Source: Euperipatoides rowelli
Lineage: Eukaryota; Onychophora; Udeonychophora; Euonychophora; Peripatopsidae
Direction: 5' to 3' (one strand)
NCBI GenBank assembly: GCA_003024985.2
Contig: PXIH01S0071164.1
Length of the DNA: 13,298 nucleotides
Below, one piece after another: positions 8,162 through 13,298 of this stretch (its first letter is position 1; each line of letters begins with the position of its first letter). The notes under the pieces were generated by a model. That model saw only the letters and a list, made by a program, of their open reading frames with translations, did no database searches and had not been told where the DNA came from. Both the position numbers and the translations under genes were made by a program.

Positions 8162-8279
8162 CTTCTTGTGTGGGTGAAATTTTTTTTTTAAATAAATAAA
8201 TAAATAAAATATTAATTTATTAAATTCCAAGCCTAATCTTTCTCTAGGCTTATTTGTCTCACCCCTACACAAAAGAAAG
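8162..8279. repeat. Foldback repeat with internal AAAT microsatellite
   Basis: The left arm CTTCTTGTGTGGGTGA (8162-8177) and the right arm TCACCCCTACACAAAAGAAAG (8259-8279) are imperfect inverted copies. The loop holds an AAAT tandem run (8189-8210) and a further small hairpin, AAGCCT..AGGCTT (8229-8251). It could be a small inverted-repeat element (MITE-like) or a folded repeat end. No target duplication was seen. Confidence 0.5.
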
Positions 8280-8310
8280 AGATAAGTATTTTGTTAAATA
8301 TAAATTAAAA

Positions 8311-8734
8311 TAGCCAAGGGGCAGTGGCACAGTGGGTTGAGCTGTGCTGCTTCATGTTCTTGGTGTCTGCGTTTGTCACCTGGCTCGTGGGTCATGCTGT
8401 CCGACCCTATCAAGTAACTCCCAATTGTTTTTCTTTCTGAAAGATTGGGAGGATAGGGCTACTCCCAACCAGTCAGTTTAACTCTCTGACTTTGCATAAT
8501 TGAGATACAAATTACGAATTTTCAAAGTAACGTTAAACAAGAGCAGTATTAAGTAACGTGAAACAAGAGCAGTTGAAACAAGAACAGTATAAGTTCTGAT
8601 CGTCAGCATGTGATACACAAATATTGTAAATTCTGTAAATAGTGTATGAATGTGTGTAAAAATAGTGTATATAAGATAATGAGAAAATAATGATTTGCCT
8701 TAGCCATCAGGCAGGCACAAAACCAAAAAAAAAA
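8311..8734 (+). mobile_element. tRNA-derived SINE with A-tail and flanking repeat
   Basis: The head has a good A box, TGGCACAGTGGG (8327-8338), like that of many tRNAs. The B-box area around 8390-8405 (GTGGGTCATGC) is degraded. A body of about 300 bp follows, including a short tandem array, and ends in GGCAGGCACAAAACC followed by an A-run from 8725. AAATTAAAA at 8302-8310 recurs at 8735-8743, fitting a 9-bp target site duplication, but AT-rich sequence makes chance possible. At about 424 bp it is long for a simple tRNA SINE, suggesting a composite body. I cannot name the family. Confidence 0.65.
8525..8588. repeat. Short tandem array inside the SINE
   Basis: Three copies of AAACAAGAGCAGT-like sequence lie at 8535-8547, 8561-8573 and 8576-8588. 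The first two sit in 26-bp units that begin AAGTAACGT; the third is shortened and has one change (AAACAAGAACAGT). Confidence 0.75.
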
Positions 8735-8750
8735 AAATTAAAAACAAATT

Positions 8751-8924
8751 ATGGATAAAATGAAGTATTACATGAAAACATGTAATAAAGATTGGGAATA
8801 TATAAATTAGGCTGTGACAGAGGCTCAGACTTACGAATCTGAGGATGTCAGTGTAGAAAATGAGGCTAGTATTTCAGCAAGTCTTGCTTCAACACCAAGA
8901 AAGGATGAAAATGAATTGTGTTAA
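8751..8924 (+). pseudogene. Possible decayed coding fragment, unrecognised
   Basis: An ATG right after the SINE flank opens a 58-codon stretch with a single in-frame stop (TAG at 8808-8810). The first part reads KYYMKTCNKDWEY; the second is rich in Ser and acidic residues (VSVENEASISASLASTPRKD). Base content here is less AT-biased than in the flanks, and the same frame goes on with short open runs (SAESGKQLSAE) between stops up to about 8960. It looks like an old coding remnant, perhaps of a transposon, but I recognise no domain. It could also be chance. Confidence 0.25.
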
Positions 8925-9799
8925 TCAGCAGAGTCAGGCAAACAATTAAGTGCTGAATGAAATGGTTAAAAAAAATAGATGAACATGCATAACTGTTTGT
9001 TAAATTATCTAATCTGATTATGTCTGTAAACTACATACTGATGCTGAAAACAGTGCAGTAAGATTGTAAACTAATAATTCGTGCTTCTGCAGAAATAACA
9101 GTGAGACTACAATTATAGTCTATGCCCAAATCAATCCTAGTTAAATACAAGTCCAAGTAAATAATACAAATAAATACAAATAGGAAGTTAAGCATTACAC
9201 AAGACACACAAACAAATAAAAATCTCTGTAATTTGGCTCATTAAATGGAAAATTAATGGTACCTATGTCAGTGTTTGGCAAATCAATGTCAATTAGACTC
9301 CATGCCTTCTTTTCTTTGGCAATGTGTTTGGAATGCTTCTGATAATTCAAGGTGATCTTAACAACTGTAATGAACAATATATTCATAACTGCTATGAATC
9401 TATTATTCATCTACTGCTGAACATAAATGGATTCCAAATAAAAGATGCTTTATCCTAGAAACAAATTGGCAGCACATAATATGGGATTATGATGAGTTCA
9501 GCAATGTTGATTCACTATCAATTGAGTATGGCTTCAATAATATATTAGGTTGTTCTCTTATAGCTCAAAGGAGAATGAACACCAGCAAAAATTTATTTTA
9601 GTGTTCTGTAATAACTTGAAGTATGTATTTTTTTTTTGTGATGCAATTGTTGAAATCTAACATGAGTTTAAGACCTCTCTTAGATGAATCAAGGTTTCAG
9701 CATACTATTTGACTTATTGACAAATTTTATTGTTTCCAATAATGTGGGTCATTTCGTGTTAATAAAAAATTGCAAGAGTTTTGAAAATGTTAAAGAACT
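8925..9799. other. Unassigned AT-rich intronic or intergenic DNA
   Basis: I see no supported gene. A + strand stretch near 9407-9600 is open for about 60 codons without a start signal, and a minus-strand frame at 9195-9410 has 71 codons; neither has a recognised motif. TACAAATAAATACAAATA (about 9165-9183) is a short low-complexity tract. Confidence 0.35.
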
Positions 9800-10510
9800 T
9801 TGAGGTATTGGCTGTGACAAAATATTCCAGATTTTTCCAATATCATTTCAATTAAGTTTTATTTGATGTTGTTGCACATAACCTTCTCATTTTATTTGAG
9901 CTTCTACAATCTTCTTTATTCCATTAAACATTATTGTCAAAGAAGTTTAGCGATAAAATATTTTTCTCCTGACTTACTTTAATTACCTGCATAAACCCCA
10001 TGCAGAAATGTTTGAAATGCTGTCATTTATATTATATTTCCTAAGAGGAGTGTCAATTTGATTTTGTCAAGATGACATCTTTCTTCTTGATATGTACCAT
10101 TGTAGTTTTAGTCTTAGTACACGATCTAATCCATTATTTCATTTTGCTGATCCATCTTATTCTATCTTAATAAGACTCAACATGTGAAATATCAAAAAGA
10201 TTGTCAAGATTTTCTTGAAAAGCATTTTCATTGTTCTTTGTGTGTTGTCATTTGCTTTGAGTTTTTTTGTATTTTGCTCCCTGTTTTAAAAGTTTTCTTT
10301 AAATTTTAAATGGTATTCTATTCTATAATTATTGTTATGTGAGCCAAATTCCATAATCAATTACTTCATTGACGACACATCTAGCATTTTACCTGATATT
10401 CATTGATCTATGTGTTTTATGTTTGTTAAAGAATAGACACAACTTGTTGACATCATGATAATTCATGTCTGTAATAGCCTCAACAACAGAGCTTACAAGT
10501 CACATATGTG
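9800..10510 (-). pseudogene. Decayed coding remnant, resembles an uncharacterised invertebrate protein family
   Basis: Reading the minus strand from about 10510 downward, one frame stays protein-like over about 390 nt despite several stops. It includes VVEAITDMNYHDVNKL, RKLLKQGAKYKKTQSK, and ENLDNLFDISHVES (about 10178-10215). From memory, some uncharacterised proteins of molluscs and other invertebrates share a charged segment followed by a L(D/E)DLFDIAHADAL motif, and the order here agrees: a basic K-rich part, then the LFDI block, then another basic run. I cannot verify this without a search. Frames below about 10050 are broken. The function of that family is unknown to me. It lies inside the candidate intron on the opposite strand, so it is likely an inserted element fragment or retrocopy. 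Confidence 0.35.
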
Positions 10511-10714
10511 TATCCTTTATTATAGCAAAACCTGAGAATATGTCATATCAAAACATTAAATGAAACATAAATTATATCTAATTAATTTAAAGAATGCAAA
10601 ATGTCAAAGAGGAAACCACCAATAATTTAAATAAGAATCTCTGTATCAAACTTATCCTTGCCATTTCCTCCAAAAGGGTCTATGGCTCAGAGGCCTTTTT
10701 TTATTATTTAGATT

Positions 10715-11018
10715 CCTAACCTTACCTTATCCTGAACCATAACTCCAACTACATGTGAAATTCACTATAACCCAACCCTATGATAATCATCAGTCCTAAC
10801 CTTACCATTACCCTGAACCCTAACTCCAACTACATGTGAAATTTGCTATGACCCAACCCTATGATAAGTCATAAACCTTACTGTTACCCTGAACCCTAAC
10901 CCAACTAAATGTGAAATCCTTTATGCCCAACTCTATGATAATCAACAGTCCTTATCGTGCATTTACCCTGACTCAAACTACATGTGAAATTCACTATACC
11001 CCAACCCTATGATAATCA
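10715..11018. repeat. Minisatellite of ~80-bp units rich in CCCTAA words
   Basis: About 3.8 tandem units begin at 10715, 10795, 10876 and 10950 (spacings 80, 81 and 74). Each unit has a CCTTACC..CCCTGAACCCTAAC part, then ACTACATGTGAAAT, then CTATAACCCAACCCTATGATAATCA. The units differ by substitutions and small gaps, so the array is not recent. The CCCTAA-like words recall the telomere repeat, but there is no pure CCCTAA run. Confidence 0.9.
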
Positions 11019-11916
11019 AGTGGTGTATATACTTTTTTTTATCAACTTTGATATTTGACACTCAATGAACGTCAATGGTGAGATTTGTGAGGAAAGGGCA
11101 ATGGTAATTTTCATACCCTGACAATATTAAAATTAAAAGATTACCTCTTGAATTTAGGGTTGAAAAAACAATATGGTGAGCTTGTAATAGTGATGTATTA
11201 TTACTATTAATACATGAATTGTATAAATTTACAATGAGCCAAGGTAGGTTTTAAGAGATATGCAATTAGAATACAGATATCTGGATTGAAAGTAAAAAAA
11301 TATCAGATAATTATTTTTCATAGTATTAAAATTGTAAAAATAAGTTTTATTTTATTAACTGCTATTCAATTTAAAGAAAAAAAAATAATGTATTAGGCCT
11401 ATAGGAAATTTAGAAATTATAATAGCCTATATAAATTTATGAAAATGCTCATAAGTACTGATAGAAATAAATAAAATAGAATATTTGTGATGTATTTATT
11501 CTTGATAAATTTAACCAAACATTCTATTTTTTACTGTATATTACGTATATACTGTAAACAAATATTAACTGATAAGAAAAAAATAATCTATCATATATTT
11601 TAGCCCTGTAGTGAACCGGTTCGTATCCGGGGAATTTTTCATTCACCGGATTCAACGTGTTCAAGAGTTCAATGATTTTTTTTCCTGTAATTATAATACA
11701 AATCCACTAAGTTATATGTTTGAAATGTTTTTTTTTCTCTGTATTTATATGTAGGCATATATGTTTTATACTGTTTCTTATATTATAAGCAATCAAAATT
11801 AGATGAATAATCTATTTATTCAGAATAATCTATAATTATACAATTTGCTTAGTCTAAGTTTAAATATTATAGTCCTATATAAATTAATCCATTTTTTCTT
11901 CTTCTTTTTTTTTTAG
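11019..11916. other. AT-rich DNA before the terminal exon
   Basis: No gene is visible. At 11613-11622 GAACCGGTTC is a perfect 10-bp palindrome, and GGTTCGTATCC (11618-11628) closely matches a tRNA B box, but no A box precedes it at a normal distance. The stretch ends in a long pyrimidine tract (11891-11914) and AG (11915-11916), the acceptor for the candidate terminal exon. Confidence 0.4.
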
Positions 11917-12014
11917 TATCTGTAAAAGACGATGGGTGCAGTATATTTCATGATTTATGGCTTCAAATGTTTAGTATTTGTGTTCCAAATATTTGCTTAT
12001 TTTTAATCCAGTGA
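11917..12014 (+). CDS. Candidate terminal coding exon of the same host gene
   Basis: A 24-nt pyrimidine tract and AG precede position 11917. With the phase left by the exon at 6263-6314 the frame is open for 31 full codons to TGA at 12012-12014; the other two phases stop after 2 and 11 codons. The peptide starts SVKDDGCSIFHDLW and ends in a hydrophobic tail with two more Cys (ICVPNICLFLIQ). That tail could be membrane-associated, a buried C-terminal strand, or an artefact of reading non-coding DNA. I do not recognise the family. Polyadenylation signals follow 89 nt after the stop, which supports a last exon. Confidence 0.4.
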
Positions 12015-12102
12015 AGTGGATAAGTTTAATAATGCCATGTAATTAATTATGCAAGTGAAAACAATAATGAAAGCTCACAAATGTTTGTTTTTAAAGATTG
12101 CA

Positions 12103-12112
12103 AATAAATAAA
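12103..12112 (+). promoter_or_regulatory. Overlapping polyadenylation signals
   Basis: Two AATAAA hexamers overlap at 12103-12108 and 12107-12112. A GCTGTTTTTTTATTT tract follows at about 12123-12137, a plausible downstream T-rich element, giving a cleavage site near 12120. The spacing to the candidate stop at 12014 suits a short 3' UTR. Confidence 0.5.
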
Positions 12113-12129
12113 AATAAACAAAAGCTGTT

Positions 12130-12419
12130 TTTTTATTTAAATACATACACATATTTTCAATTTATTTACCGTCACTTCACTAACTTAACCTCGAAGCCAA
12201 TTCTGTTAACAGGGAAATTACCTTTCATAATGCTAGACTAGTGTTGCCAACGTCCTTTTGTGGAATGGCCTGCAGAATAGTCGTGTGATGAAATAACACC
12301 ATTCGGTGCTCTGGTGGTACAGTTTTTTGTCACTTATTAACAAAAGCATCATAAAACATTTTTTAATAATCTAATTCAATTAAATTTGAAAGCACACCTT
12401 ATAAAAAATCCAAGGCATC
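12130..12419. other. Spacer between the candidate gene and the LINE remnant
   Basis: No reading frame was recognised. The less AT-rich part at 12180-12330 may hold the 3' untranslated end of the minus-strand LINE, but I see no A-tail or short tandem repeat that would mark it. Confidence 0.35.
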
Positions 12420-13298
12420 AGTTAAGTATTATGAAAGCATGTCTGAGTCCTTATTTTACAAGCTACAAATAAAAACATTGTAAATGATAATTTTGTAACA
12501 TAAAAAGGTTTGCATTAATTAAACTTAAACCAGTTAAATTAGAAATAAAATCACTTAATTGATTAAAATACTAAAAAAAAAAAATGTTCCATATCAACAG
12601 TGTCTACATTAAAATAATATCTACTGACCAAAAAAAACTTTTAGTAAACAAATTTCTATGCATAAGTTTAAATATAAAATCGTAAAAATTAGGAGCTACA
12701 AAGGTCTTCTTAAAATGATGAGCAAAGGGATAAATAAGTCTAACAAGCTCGGGGTGGAATAATTTCATCATGAAATCACGAAGTATTGAGCGTATGAAAA
12801 ACTTTCAATTCCATCAACATTCAGAGCGTCAACTACTTCATTAAAAGCCACACACAGCTGATATAATGAACTATTGGTCCAAATTGGTGGTGGGATATCT
12901 ATAAGTTGAACAGCATTATCAATATTCAATTTACCAATTTAGAATAAGTAACAAAAGCATTAGCTCTCATCAGTATCAAACAACATAAAAACATCAAGTA
13001 AATCCAATCCGATCCACCCTTTTTGATAGGTAAAGACATTGTCTTACCAGAAATGGGAATGTGTTTTTTGTTCCAAATAATTTCATTACAAATAGAATAC
13101 AATTTATGTATAAACCTTGAAGTAAATTTAATATGAACACAAGGCATTAAATAAGTATTAATAATTTTTATTCTAGGTCAAATAGATAAATATTTATGTT
13201 TGAGTACATTGACCACATAAACAAAATAATCAACAATATTCTGTTGAACCCGGGAGTGTTTTGCATACTTCCCAACATAGCACAAACTTGAAATTTGG
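12420..13298 (-). pseudogene. LINE polymerase C-terminal remnant, truncated by the window edge
   Basis: On the minus strand the frames line up in the order of a LINE ORF2 C-terminal region. From the window edge there is YVGKYAKHS, then VVNVLKHKYLSI, a stop, and PRIKIINTYL. The ORF at 13147-12926 has NEIIWNKKHIPISGKT and LPIKKGGSDW, typical of the block just after the RT domain. After a frame break comes a 55-codon frame (12771-12604) with FHPELVRLIYPF and FIFKLMHRNLFTKSF, then DTVDMEHFFFF in another frame, like the end of the zinc-finger-like region (EHLFF.C). HLQCFYL and LRHAFIIL near 12420-12490 recall the extreme C-terminus. The closest resemblance is to L1/Tx1-type LINEs. Stops and frameshifts make it dead. 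Confidence 0.75.

Noticed and set aside
8075-8272. 65-codon minus-strand open frame
   Set aside because: It runs through an AAAT microsatellite and foldback, giving a low-complexity peptide.
9195-9410. 71-codon minus-strand open frame
   Set aside because: No recognised motif or start context; composition matches its non-coding surroundings.
10715-11018. CRISPR array or true telomere
   Set aside because: Units are about 80 bp, diverged throughout and have no repeat-spacer pattern, and there is no pure CCCTAA run.
11618-11628. B-box of a tRNA or SINE
   Set aside because: No A box at a suitable distance upstream and no tail downstream.

Overview
The window looks like animal nuclear DNA dominated by decayed mobile elements. 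It is AT-rich, has long non-coding stretches, a short exon with GT..AG splice signals, AATAAA polyadenylation signals, tRNA-derived SINEs with A-tails, a Tc1-type transposon, an LTR retroelement and a LINE. No bacterial gene structure is present. I infer an invertebrate, perhaps a lophotrochozoan such as a mollusc, from the types of element. The sequence does not prove the taxon.

Layout: 1-568 is unassigned DNA with one hairpin and one stop-free stretch. 569-3540 is a dead Ty3/gypsy retroelement on the + strand, best matching the CsRn1 clade. It has a probable 173-bp 5' LTR, a primer binding site complementary to the 3' end of tRNA-Trp, gag with a zinc-knuckle remnant, a protease with an intact DTGS, a reverse transcriptase lacking catalytic residues, and an RNase H with an internal deletion. 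Integrase and the 3' LTR are missing. About 3803-5055 is a degraded Tc1/mariner element on the - strand (transposase 4988 to 3927). 5585-5745 is a two-copy tandem duplication containing a 3-base N gap.

From 6263 to about 12120 there may be the 3' end of a host gene on the + strand: a 52-nt exon (6263-6314), a 5.6-kb intron, and a terminal exon (11917 to about 12120) whose reading phase matches, followed by a stop codon and two overlapping AATAAA signals. The candidate intron carries three different tRNA-derived SINE-like insertions (6449-6688, 7876-8112, 8311-8734), a foldback repeat, two decayed coding remnants, and an ~80-bp minisatellite rich in CCCTAA words (10715-11018).

The right edge (12420-13298) is the decayed C-terminal part of a LINE polymerase on the - strand, running off the window, tail to tail with the candidate gene.

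The elements do not form a pathway. The one possible functional unit is the candidate host gene. I found no convincing new defence or mobile system. The items most worth following up are the candidate gene, the remnant at 9800-10510 and the altered DDE spacing of the Tc1 transposase.
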